From CANCDA01 sp043757205 (lineage in GTDB: Bacteria > Pseudomonadota > Gammaproteobacteria > Burkholderiales > Burkholderiaceae_C): a DNA stretch of 38,166 bases. The translations under genes were made by a program, and so were the position numbers. Below are positions 21,166-29,364 of this stretch, in pieces (positions within the stretch are counted from its first letter, which is position 1; the number at the start of each line of letters is the position of its first letter). The notes beneath the pieces were generated by a model that was not told the DNA's origin, searched no databases, and worked only from the letters and a program-made list of their open reading frames with translations. The stretch covers positions 1 to 38,166 of the forward strand of contig JAYVPU010000028.1 in the NCBI GenBank assembly GCA_043757205.1, given 5' to 3'.

Positions 21166-23138
21166 TGATGAGCAACGCTGCACTGGGTATGACCATGTTG
21201 TGCCTGATCGTGGTCGTGATCATGATGGGCTTTCCCACCGCGTTCACGCTGATGGGTTTGGGCATGATGTTTGGTTTTGTGGCCTTTTACGACCCGGCTA
21301 TGCCGTGGTTGGACAACAAGATATTCCCGCTGATGGTTCAACGCGCTTTCGGCGCCATGAACAACGACGTCTTGTTATCGATCCCGCTCTTTGTGCTGAT
21401 GGGCTATGTCATGGAGCGCGGCGCACTGGTGGACAAAATGTTCCACGCCGTGCAGCTCGCGTTTCGCAAGTTGCCTGGCTCCTTGGCTGTGACCACCCTG
21501 GTGATCTGCACCTTCTGGGGCATTGCCAGTGGTTTGGTGGGTGCGGTGGTGGTGCTGATGGGCGTGATCGCCATGCGCCCCATGTTGAACGCGGGTTATG
21601 ACACGCGCTTGGCAGCGGGTGTTATCACCGCCGGGGGCACGCTGGGTATTTTGATTCCGCCTTCGGTCATGATCATTGTGTACGCAGCGGTGGCTGGTCA
21701 GTCGGTCGTCAAGCTTTACGCAGCGGCCATGTTCCCGGGCTTCTTCCTGGCTTTCTTGTACCTGATCTACGTGATCGGCTGGTGCATGATTAACCCGAAG
21801 ATTGCTCCCAGGCTGCCGATGGAGCAGATGCGTGCGCCGATCTCACCTTGGGTCGCGCATATCGAAGCCAGCTACTCGCGTTTCATGTTGCCGGCCATGT
21901 TCATGGCCGTCGTCTCACCTGCCAAAGCTTTGCGCAAAGGCGTTGCAGGCGTTAACCTGAAATGGTGGCAGTTGCTGGCGGGTCTGACACGTGCCTTGGC
22001 ACCGGCCATTCTGGCGGTGGCCACGCTGGGTGCGACCTGGTGGTATGTCACGATCTACTCGCAAAAAGACAACGATGCAGCCGCAGTTGCTGTCGCTCAG
22101 ATGGCTGAAAAATCAGCCGTAGCGGCCCCTGTGGCCCTGGCGGGTGGGGTGCAGACTCCACCAGTGGACACCGGTGCTGTGCAAGAGCCACCGGCTGCCT
22201 CAGGTGGTGTGCAGGAGCCACCCGCCGAAGGCGGCTTGCAAGCGCCGCCCGGTTCTGGCGACGAGTTGCAGCCCTCGGGCACAGTGACGGACAGCACGAA
22301 GCCAGGCGAAGACGAGCCCTTGCGCGACATGGGTGCCGGCGAAGGTGGCGATGCGCCTAAAACCGAACCGGTGCCCCAAGGTTTCTACACCGGTTTCGGC
22401 ATCGTCAGTCTGCTCACGCTGGCTTTGCTGGGCTACTACTACTGGAAGTTTGACGCCGAGCAGTATGAAATCGTGTCCATGCTGATTCACTCGGTCGCCC
22501 CGCTGGGGATATTGACCTTTGTGGTGCTGGGGGTGATTTTGTTCGGTATCACGACGGCCACCGAGTCGGCTGCCGTGGGCGCGGCGGGTGCCTTTCTGAT
22601 GGCTTGGCAGGCCAAGACGCTGAACTTCCAGAAGATCAAGGAAGCCGTGTTCCTGACCGCCAAGACCACCTCCATGGTGTGCTGGCTGTTTGTGGGCTCG
22701 GCCCTGTTCTCGGCGGTGTTTGCCATCCTGGGTGGTCAACGTGTGGTGGAGACTTGGGTACTGAGCATGGATCTGTCACCGATGCAGTTCCTGTTGTTGT
22801 CGCAAGCCATCATCTTTGTGCTGGGCTGGCCGCTGGAGTGGACCGAGATCATCGTGATCTTCGTGCCCATCTTCCTGCCGCTGTTGCAGCACTTCCAGAT
22901 CGACCCCATGCTGTGGGGCGTGCTGGTGTTCGTTAACCTGCAAGCGGCCTTCTTGTCGCCGCCGGTGGCCATGTCGGCCTTCTACCTGAAGGGGGTGTCG
23001 CCAGCGCATGTGACGATCAACCAGATCTTCGCGGGCATGATGCCTTACATGCTCATTGTCATCTTGTGCATGGTGTTGATGTACATCTGGCCAGGCTTAA
23101 CGTTGTGGCTGCCTAACTACCTCTACGGCGGCGGCTGA
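21165..23138 (+). CDS. dctM: TRAP transporter large permease DctM with proline-rich insertion
   Basis: The 657-aa product is far longer than typical DctM proteins (about 430 aa). The N-terminal part (GMTMLCLIVVVIMMGFPTAF to about residue 215) and C-terminal part (from about 405, with GVILFGITTATESAAVGAAG and the WPLEWTEIIVIFVPIFLPLL helix) are the two halves of the Na+- or H+-coupled carrier. Between them are extra helices (LLAGLTRALAPAILAVATLG; GFGIVSLLTLALLGYYYWKF) and a low-complexity loop at about residues 327-366 made of imperfect repeats GGVQTPP, GAVQEPP, GGVQEPP, GGLQAPP, followed by an acidic tail. The start may be ATG 21165 or 21168. A terminator follows the gene. Confidence 0.9.
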   Translation: MMSNAALGMTMLCLIVVVIMMGFPTAFTLMGLGMMFGFVAFYDPAMPWLDNKIFPLMVQRAFGAMNNDVLLSIPLFVLMGYVMERGALVDKMFHAVQLAFRKLPGSLAVTTLVICTFWGIASGLVGAVVVLMGVIAMRPMLNAGYDTRLAAGVITAGGTLGILIPPSVMIIVYAAVAGQSVVKLYAAAMFPGFFLAFLYLIYVIGWCMINPKIAPRLPMEQMRAPISPWVAHIEASYSRFMLPAMFMAVVSPAKALRKGVAGVNLKWWQLLAGLTRALAPAILAVATLGATWWYVTIYSQKDNDAAAVAVAQMAEKSAVAAPVALAGGVQTPPVDTGAVQEPPAASGGVQEPPAEGGLQAPPGSGDELQPSGTVTDSTKPGEDEPLRDMGAGEGGDAPKTEPVPQGFYTGFGIVSLLTLALLGYYYWKFDAEQYEIVSMLIHSVAPLGILTFVVLGVILFGITTATESAAVGAAGAFLMAWQAKTLNFQKIKEAVFLTAKTTSMVCWLFVGSALFSAVFAILGGQRVVETWVLSMDLSPMQFLLLSQAIIFVLGWPLEWTEIIVIFVPIFLPLLQHFQIDPMLWGVLVFVNLQAAFLSPPVAMSAFYLKGVSPAHVTINQIFAGMMPYMLIVILCMVLMYIWPGLTLWLPNYLYGGG

Positions 23139-23161
23139 TTCAAAGTTTGACTTTGAAGTTT

Positions 23162-23189
23162 AAAAGGGCGCGAAAGCGCCCTTTTCTTT
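23162..23189 (+). terminator. Rho-independent terminator after dctM
   Basis: AAAAGGGCGC, tetraloop GAAA, GCGCCCTTTT: a perfect 10-bp stem followed by more T residues. A smaller hairpin TTCAAAG/CTTTGAA (23139-23157) precedes it directly after the stop codon. Confidence 0.92.
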
Positions 23190-23255
23190 TGATTGTTGAC
23201 AGGCAAAAGCAAAAACGACCCGCGCGCAAGCAGCGAAATTGTTTTCGAGTGGCCC

Positions 23256-23316
23256 GCATACAATGCTCGGTTGTATGCAGATGGCTTCAGGGTCAGCGCT
23301 GCTGACCTTTTTTCTT
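23256..23316 (+). promoter_or_regulatory. Two hairpins in the yajC leader, the second terminator-like
   Basis: Hairpin 1: GCATACAA (23256-23263), 7-nt loop, TTGTATGC (23271-23278). Hairpin 2: GGTCAGC (23291-23297), loop GCT, GCTGACC (23301-23307), followed at once by a T-rich run (TTTTTTCTTTCTTTTTTT). The second looks like an intrinsic terminator 25 bp before the yajC start codon. If the promoter is upstream of it, it may attenuate yajC-secDF; otherwise it may end a short transcript. Confidence 0.6.
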
Positions 23317-23338
23317 TCTTTTTTTCGTGGAGTTACCC

Positions 23339-23671
23339 ATGTTTATTTCGTCCGCTTTAGCCCAAACCGCCCCCGCTGCTGCCGCAGGCGGGTCTATGCA
23401 AGACTCGATCATGAGCATGCTGCCTTTGGTACTGATGTTTGTGGTGCTTTATTTCGTCATGATTCGTCCCCAGATGAAGAAGCAGAAAGAGCACCGCAGC
23501 ATGGTGGATGCCCTGGCCAAGGGCGACGAAGTCGTGACTGCTGGCGGCCTGCTGGGGCGCGTTAGCAAAATGGGCGAAAGCTTTTTGAGCGTGGAAATTG
23601 CCGCTGGTGTTGAGATCCAAGTCCAGCGCAGCGCCGTGGTGCAGGTTCTGCCCAAGGGCTCTATCAAGTAA
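23339..23671 (+). CDS. yajC: Sec translocase accessory subunit YajC
   Basis: A 110-aa single-span membrane protein: a short alanine-rich N-terminus (MFISSALAQTAPAAAAGG), the helix LPLVLMFVVLYFVMIRPQMK (about residues 29-48), then the conserved KQKEHRSMVDALAKGDEVVT and GGLLGRV region. YajC associates with SecDF in the SecYEG holotranslocon. The ATG at 23339 is preceded by GGAG with 6-nt spacing. It starts the yajC-secD-secF operon; the tgt/queA genes common upstream of yajC are absent and TRAP genes are there instead. Confidence 0.96.
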   Translation: MFISSALAQTAPAAAAGGSMQDSIMSMLPLVLMFVVLYFVMIRPQMKKQKEHRSMVDALAKGDEVVTAGGLLGRVSKMGESFLSVEIAAGVEIQVQRSAVVQVLPKGSIK

Positions 23672-23685
23672 AGCGCCCAACCATC

Positions 23686-25572
23686 ATGAATCGTTACCCG
23701 GTGTGGAAATACGCGATCATCGTGATCGCATTGCTGGTGGGCGCGCTCTACACCCTGCCTAACTTTTTTGGTGAAGCACCGGCGGTGCAGGTTTCAGCGG
23801 CCAAGGCCAGTGCCAAGGTGGATGGCAGTACGCAGGTGCGGGTCGAAGAGGCTTTGAAGGCGGCGGGCCTGAATGCTGAAGTGATCAGTGTGGAATCGGG
23901 CTCCTTGCGGGCCCGTTTTGACTCCACCGATACCCAATTGCGGGCCAAGGATGCGATTCAAAAAGCGCTGGTGCCTGACCCCGCCAACCCGTCCTATGTG
24001 GTGGCGCTCAATTTGCTGGCACGCTCGCCGGCTTGGCTGTCATCACTCAAGGCCGCGCCCATGTACTTGGGCTTGGATTTGCGCGGTGGCGTGCACTTCA
24101 TGCTGCAGGTGGACATGCCTGCAGCGCTGACGAAAAAAGTGGAGTCGTTGGCGGGGGACATCCGCACCGCTCTGCGCGAGAAAAACGTGCGCCATGGTGG
24201 CATCAGCCGCAATGGCCAGACGATTGAACTGCGCTTTCGTGACCTGGCCACGCTGGACGCGGCCAAGCGCGTGATCCAGGAGCAGTTCACCGATTTGCAA
24301 ATGGAAGACGCTGCTGAGGGCAGCGACTTCAAACTGAGTGCCACCATCAAGCCGGTGGCCGCACGCACGGTGCAGGACCAGGCGCTCAAACAAAACATCA
24401 CCACCCTGCACAACCGTATCAACGAGCTAGGTGTGGCCGAGCCGGTGATTCAGCAGCAGGGCTTGGACCGCATCGTGGTGCAGTTGCCCGGCGTGCAGGA
24501 CACGGCCAAGGCCAAGGACATTCTGGGTCGCACTGCGACGCTGGAAGTGCGCATGGTGGACGAGAGCGGCGAAGCCCGCGCGGCCGAGTCCGGTACCGGC
24601 CCCGTACCGTTTGGCAGCGAACGTTTTCTGGAGCGCAGCGGCCAGCCGGTGATTGTCAAGAAGCAGGTCATTCTGACCGGCGAAAACCTGACCGACGCCC
24701 AACCCGGCTTTGACAATCAGACCCAGGAAGCCGCCGTGCACCTGACGCTGGACGCCAAAGGCGCGCGCATTTTCAAAGACGTGACGCGTGAGAGCATTGG
24801 CAAACGCATGGCCATTCTTTTGTTTGAAAAAGGCAAGGGCGAAGTGGTGACCGCGCCAGTGATTCGCTCTGAAATTGCGGGCGGTCGGGTGCAGATCTCT
24901 GGCCGCATGAGCACGGTGGAGGCGCACGACACGGCCTTGCTGTTGCGCGCGGGTTCACTGGCCGCGCCGATGGAGATCATCGAGGAGCGCACCATTGGCC
25001 CAAGCCTGGGGGCTGAGAACATTGCCAAAGGCTTTGCCAGCGTGAGCTGGGGCTTTGCGGCAGTCGCCGTGTTCATGTGTGTGTACTACATGCTGTTTGG
25101 CGTGTTCTCCAGCGTGGCGTTGGGCGTCAACCTGTTGCTGCTGGTGGCGGTGTTGTCCATGCTGCAAGCCACACTGACCCTGCCGGGCATGGCCGCCATG
25201 GCGCTGGTGCTGGGCATGGCGATTGACGCCAACGTGCTGATCAACGAGCGGGTGCGCGAAGAGCTTAGAGGTGGCGCTTCGCCGCAAGCCGCCATCCACG
25301 CCGGCTATGACCGCGCCTGGGCCACGATTCTGGACTCCAACGTCACGACGCTGATCGCTGGCCTGGCCTTGCTGGCCTTTGGTTCCGGCCCGGTGCGCGG
25401 CTTTGCCGTGGTGCATTGCCTGGGTATTTTGACCAGCATGTTCTCGGGCGTGTTCTTCTCGCGCGGTCTGGTCAACATCTGGTACGGACGGCAGAAAAAA
25501 TTGAAAACTGTGTCGATTGGCACGGTGTGGCGTCCCGGGGCTGAGGTCTCGCCCCAATCTGAACAAGGCTGA
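23686..25572 (+). CDS. secD: Protein translocase subunit SecD
   Basis: A 628-aa inner-membrane protein that with SecF uses the proton gradient to pull exported proteins through SecYEG. It has one N-terminal helix (IIVIALLVGALYTLPNFF), the conserved YLGLDLRGGVHFMLQVDMP motif, a large periplasmic region, and a C-terminal five-helix domain with ALVLGMAIDANVLINERVRE (RND-type) and FGSGPVRGFAVVHCLGILTS. Length equals that of typical proteobacterial SecD (about 615-630 aa). It lies 14 bp after yajC and 5 bp before secF. Confidence 0.98.
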   Translation: MNRYPVWKYAIIVIALLVGALYTLPNFFGEAPAVQVSAAKASAKVDGSTQVRVEEALKAAGLNAEVISVESGSLRARFDSTDTQLRAKDAIQKALVPDPANPSYVVALNLLARSPAWLSSLKAAPMYLGLDLRGGVHFMLQVDMPAALTKKVESLAGDIRTALREKNVRHGGISRNGQTIELRFRDLATLDAAKRVIQEQFTDLQMEDAAEGSDFKLSATIKPVAARTVQDQALKQNITTLHNRINELGVAEPVIQQQGLDRIVVQLPGVQDTAKAKDILGRTATLEVRMVDESGEARAAESGTGPVPFGSERFLERSGQPVIVKKQVILTGENLTDAQPGFDNQTQEAAVHLTLDAKGARIFKDVTRESIGKRMAILLFEKGKGEVVTAPVIRSEIAGGRVQISGRMSTVEAHDTALLLRAGSLAAPMEIIEERTIGPSLGAENIAKGFASVSWGFAAVAVFMCVYYMLFGVFSSVALGVNLLLLVAVLSMLQATLTLPGMAAMALVLGMAIDANVLINERVREELRGGASPQAAIHAGYDRAWATILDSNVTTLIAGLALLAFGSGPVRGFAVVHCLGILTSMFSGVFFSRGLVNIWYGRQKKLKTVSIGTVWRPGAEVSPQSEQG

Positions 25573-25577
25573 ACGGT

Positions 25578-26531
25578 ATGGAATTCTTCAAAATCCGGCG
25601 CGACATCCCGTTCATGCGGCATGCCATCGTCTTCAACCTCATCTCCTTGCTGACTTTTTTGGCGGCGGTGTTCTTCTTGCTCACACGCGGATTGCACCTG
25701 TCGGTGGAGTTCACCGGCGGCACGCTGATGGAGGTGAGCTACTCGCAGCCTGCTGATCTGACCGCTGTGCGCGGCACCGTGGCGGGCCTGGGCTTTAACG
25801 ATGTGCAAGTGCAAAACTTTGGCACCGCGCGCGATGTGCTGATCCGCATGCCTGCCACCAAGGGCGTGAGCTCGGCCCAGCAGAGCGACAAGGTCATGGC
25901 CGCGCTCAAAGTGGCAGACGCCTCGGCCACCATGCGCCGCACCGAGTTTGTCGGACCCCAGGTGGGCGATGAGCTGGCCACCGACGGCCTGAAGGCCCTG
26001 GCCTTTGTGATCGTGGGCATCATGATTTACTTGGCCATGCGGTTTGAGTGGAAATACGCGGTGTCGGCCATTGTTGCCAACCTGCACGACGTGGTCATCA
26101 TCCTGGGTTTTTTCGCCTACTTTCAGTGGGAATTTTCATTGCCCGTGCTGGCGGCGGTGCTGGCCGTGCTGGGTTACTCGGTGAATGAGTCGGTGGTGAT
26201 TTTTGACCGAATCCGCGAGAACTTTCGCCGCTTTCGCAAGATGGACACGGTGGAAATCATCAACAACGCCATCACCTCCACCATCAGCCGCACCATCATC
26301 ACGCACGGCTGCACGCAGTTGATGGTGTTGTCGATGCTGCTGTTTGGTGGCCCAACGTTGCATTACTTTGCCCTGGCCCTGACCATCGGCATTTTGTTCG
26401 GTATTTACTCCTCGGTGTTTGTGGCGGCGGCCATTGCCATGTGGCTGGGGATTCGGCGTGAGGATTTGGTCAAAACCACGGGGCGCAAAGACGAAGACCC
26501 GAACGACCCTAACGCAGGCGCGGTAGCCTAA
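25578..26531 (+). CDS. secF: Protein translocase subunit SecF
   Basis: A 317-aa inner-membrane partner of SecD. An N-terminal helix is followed by the signature LSVEFTGGTLMEV, a periplasmic domain with MRRTEFVGPQVGDEL, then the five-helix domain with LAVLGYSVNESVVIFDRIRE and the TISRTIITHGCTQLMVLSML helix. Length is normal for the family. It is separate from SecD rather than fused. It is followed closely by the DUF1631 gene, perhaps in the same transcript. Confidence 0.98.
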   Translation: MEFFKIRRDIPFMRHAIVFNLISLLTFLAAVFFLLTRGLHLSVEFTGGTLMEVSYSQPADLTAVRGTVAGLGFNDVQVQNFGTARDVLIRMPATKGVSSAQQSDKVMAALKVADASATMRRTEFVGPQVGDELATDGLKALAFVIVGIMIYLAMRFEWKYAVSAIVANLHDVVIILGFFAYFQWEFSLPVLAAVLAVLGYSVNESVVIFDRIRENFRRFRKMDTVEIINNAITSTISRTIITHGCTQLMVLSMLLFGGPTLHYFALALTIGILFGIYSSVFVAAAIAMWLGIRREDLVKTTGRKDEDPNDPNAGAVA

Positions 26532-26535
26532 GAGA

Positions 26536-28815
26536 TTGCACAGGCCCGCTGTGGATCCTCAGTTCACCGCCACCCAACGAGCGCAGCTGCTTGAGCAGGT
26601 ACGTGCAGGTTTCGCCGTTGAGCTGAACCGTGCCATGGAGGCGCTGACGGGCCTGGTGAACACGCGCCTGACCGCGATGATGGATGAGGTCGGAACCTTG
26701 CGTGAACGGCAAAACAAGCGCGAATTTTGGATGCTTTATCAGCGGGCTCGTCCGCTGTGGCTAGGGGGCACCCAAAAGGCGTGGCAGTCCGCGCTCAAAC
26801 CCACAGAGCAAAGCAAACCCAAGGCGCAGCTCACGGTGAGGGATCTGGAGTTGGTGGGGACGGAAAAAGTAGAGAACAATATCCTCACCTCTCGCTTGGC
26901 GCGCGCGGTACGCGACAAGATTGGTGCACCCATTGATGATTTGGGTTTGCGAATCCAGTTTCTCACGGGTACCCAGCGGGATGCGCAAGACATTCTGAAC
27001 CCCGAAGTGCCGATTGGACTGATGGTGGAGCAATGGGGTAGCTGCGGTATGCCGCTTCTCATCTGGCCCTTGCTCAATGAGATGGTGAGCCGTCACTTGG
27101 CAGAACATTTGGCGCAGGCCTATGTCCGTTGCAATGAGCAACTGATCGCGCAGGGCGTGATGCCGACCATTGTGCCCAGTCACCGGTTTAAAGTCACCCC
27201 AACCAGTGCGGCTGCCCACGTTAAACCAGACGCAGGGTCTTCACGTTGGGGCAGATCGTCAGCCTCGTCCGCGCATTCAGACTATGGGGTGCATGCGCAG
27301 GCATCTGTGGATTCGACAAAGCGTGGGGGCAAGCAGGAATTTTCCCTGATTGAGCAGCTCCACCGGTTGTTAAACAGACACGGCAGTCCACAAGTCAAAA
27401 CACGCACCAGGTCTGAGCGTGCCACAACGCCAGCGCTGTTGGAGTTCGTGGCACACGAGACAGAAGTGATGTTGGCCTACGCCCATCAAGATGAGGTGAG
27501 CGGGAAATACACACAAGAGGGCGTTGCCCGCTATGCCACGCAACTGCAGAAAAAGTCGGCTGAAATCAAGAAGCAGGCTGAAACTAGCAACGAGAAAGCG
27601 ACCATTGAAGTTGTGGCGCTGATGTTTCAGTCCATCTTGGCGGAAGCTCGCATCTCTCCCGCAATCCGCGTCTGGTTTGCGCGTCTTCAAATGCCGGTGC
27701 TGCGGCTGGCGCTGACCGACCCCAACCTGGTGGGTTCCCTGAATCACCCGGCACGTCAACTGATTGACCGCATGGGTTCGTGTGCGATGGGTTTTGATGC
27801 CGCCGACGTCAGTGGCCAAGCGCTTGAGACCGAAATCAAACGCGTGGTGCAAGTGATCGAACAATACCCGGAAACCGGCAAGCAAGTGTTCAAACTCATG
27901 CACGATGAGTTCCAGGTATTTTTGACGCGGTTTCTGGTGGGCAAAGGCGTTTCAGAGCGACTCAAATCAGTAGCGCAGCAAGTAGAGCAGAAAGAAACGC
28001 TGACCATTCAGTACACCATTGAGATTCGCAAATTGCTACAGGACATGCAAGTGGGCGATGCGATTCGCAGCTTTTTATTCAAGGTCTGGGCTGAAGCATT
28101 GGCCGTGGCCGCCGTGCGGCAAGGTCCGCAGCATGCGCAGGCCGTGGCGTTTAAAAAAACGGCGGTTGATTTGGTGCGACTGGCCAGTGCCAAGGACAAG
28201 CGCTCGGACCGCGCCCGCGCCATGCAACAGTTACCTCCGCTGTTGATGAGTTTGCGTGCCGGTATGTCGCTGTTGGGCTTGCCGCCAACAGAACAAGAAG
28301 ACCATATCAAGATGGTGAGCACCACCCTGGCGGATGCTTTTTTATCCAAGGATCAGGCCATCCCAAAGACGCGGCTGGATGCCTTGGCCGCGCAGTTGGC
28401 TCAGCTGGAAAACTTTGTCAGCAATTCGAGCGACGAAGACATACAACTGAGTGCACAAACCATCGAAAAGTTGTTGGGCATGGACGCTTCGAGCATTGAG
28501 GTCGTGGTCAACGGGGGTGCCAAAGCCTCACCAGAAATGATGCAATGGGCACTGTCCTTGCAGACCGGTGCTTGGTTCACGCTGAATCACAACGGGCAGC
28601 GCAGTCAGGTGCAATTTATTTGGTGCAGTGACCATAAGCATTTGTACTTGTTTGGCCGGGCTGACGCGCATTGCGTCATGTTCCAATCCAAGCGTCTGGC
28701 GGCCTACTTGCAGGTGGGCTGGCTGGAGCCCCTGGAGTCAGAGCCCTTGACGGTACGGGCCACACGCGATGCGTTGAGCCAGCTCGAAGCGGATCCAGGA
28801 CGTTTGCTGGTTTGA
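26536..28815 (+). CDS. DUF1631-family protein
   Basis: A 759-aa cytoplasmic protein with no signal peptide and no membrane helix. It resembles the DUF1631 family, large proteins of Gamma- and Betaproteobacteria of unknown function: N-terminal helical region with RERQNKREFWMLYQRARPLW, a low-complexity serine/alanine linker near residues 220-260, and a C-terminal part with LSLQTGAWFTLNHNGQRSQV and FIWCSDHKHLYLFGRA that resembles a PilZ-like beta fold. The start is uncertain: TTG at 26536 or GTG at 26551, the latter with a weak CAGG upstream. It begins 4 or 19 bp after secF; whether it shares the Sec operon function is unknown. Confidence 0.8.
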   Translation: MHRPAVDPQFTATQRAQLLEQVRAGFAVELNRAMEALTGLVNTRLTAMMDEVGTLRERQNKREFWMLYQRARPLWLGGTQKAWQSALKPTEQSKPKAQLTVRDLELVGTEKVENNILTSRLARAVRDKIGAPIDDLGLRIQFLTGTQRDAQDILNPEVPIGLMVEQWGSCGMPLLIWPLLNEMVSRHLAEHLAQAYVRCNEQLIAQGVMPTIVPSHRFKVTPTSAAAHVKPDAGSSRWGRSSASSAHSDYGVHAQASVDSTKRGGKQEFSLIEQLHRLLNRHGSPQVKTRTRSERATTPALLEFVAHETEVMLAYAHQDEVSGKYTQEGVARYATQLQKKSAEIKKQAETSNEKATIEVVALMFQSILAEARISPAIRVWFARLQMPVLRLALTDPNLVGSLNHPARQLIDRMGSCAMGFDAADVSGQALETEIKRVVQVIEQYPETGKQVFKLMHDEFQVFLTRFLVGKGVSERLKSVAQQVEQKETLTIQYTIEIRKLLQDMQVGDAIRSFLFKVWAEALAVAAVRQGPQHAQAVAFKKTAVDLVRLASAKDKRSDRARAMQQLPPLLMSLRAGMSLLGLPPTEQEDHIKMVSTTLADAFLSKDQAIPKTRLDALAAQLAQLENFVSNSSDEDIQLSAQTIEKLLGMDASSIEVVVNGGAKASPEMMQWALSLQTGAWFTLNHNGQRSQVQFIWCSDHKHLYLFGRADAHCVMFQSKRLAAYLQVGWLEPLESEPLTVRATRDALSQLEADPGRLLV

Positions 28816-28839
28816 CTCGCTGGCCCGGGCTGGGGTGGG

Positions 28840-29295
28840 TTAGTGGGCGATACGCTTGGCTTTGGCGTCGTACAACTCGTCAAGAATGAGGGCGTCGGGC
28901 TCTTCGCCCAAGCTCCAGTGCACCATCAAGATGATGATTTTCAACTCATCCAGTGAAACTTCACCGTCCGTGATCACCATGGCCCGGTCGATGACGATTT
29001 CACGCATAGTGGCGGCCAGCACACCCGAAGACTCTAAAAAAGTGATGAAGCCAAGACAGTTCGCGCCAAGATGCGCCTGCTCGGCGACCGAGTACACGCG
29101 CATGCTGGACGGGGACGGCAAAGTGACCCGTGCGTCAGTGGTGGCCAGATTCAGGTCATCCAACCAGTTCATGGCATCGCGGATTTCATCAGATTCAAAT
29201 CCGACCGCGTTGAGTTTGCGCTCCAGGCGAGCCAGTTCGGGACAGGCGTCACCGTGCCAATAATTCTCATAAACGTACACAAGTACTTCAAACAT
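28840..29295 (-). CDS. smg: Smg family protein (DUF494)
   Basis: A 151-aa protein with the standard Smg start MFEVLVYVYENYWHGDACPE and the family segments LERKLNAVGFESDEIRDAMN, MRVYSVAEQAHLGANCLGFI and IVIDRAMVITDGEVSLDELK. E. coli Smg has 157 aa. Its function is not known; it is usually encoded between dprA and topA. Here dprA is upstream by 69 bp, but the next gene is the convergent DUF1631 gene, so topA is not adjacent. Confidence 0.95.
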   Translation of the reverse strand: MFEVLVYVYENYWHGDACPELARLERKLNAVGFESDEIRDAMNWLDDLNLATTDARVTLPSPSSMRVYSVAEQAHLGANCLGFITFLESSGVLAATMREIVIDRAMVITDGEVSLDELKIIILMVHWSLGEEPDALILDELYDAKAKRIAH

Positions 29296-29364
29296 GACCC
29301 CAATATAGCGCAGAAAATGGAGCGAAAAGCTTGCGAATCGCGGTGAATCACAGGCTAATAAAAG

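Noticed and set aside
22143..22262. Assembly artefact joining two genes in dctM
   Set aside because: The frame stays open through the repeat region, codon use is uniform, and both carrier halves are needed for one DctM.
23162..23185. Hairpin after dctM as part of the yajC leader
   Set aside because: A perfect 10-bp stem with GAAA loop and T-run directly after the TRAP operon is best explained as its terminator.
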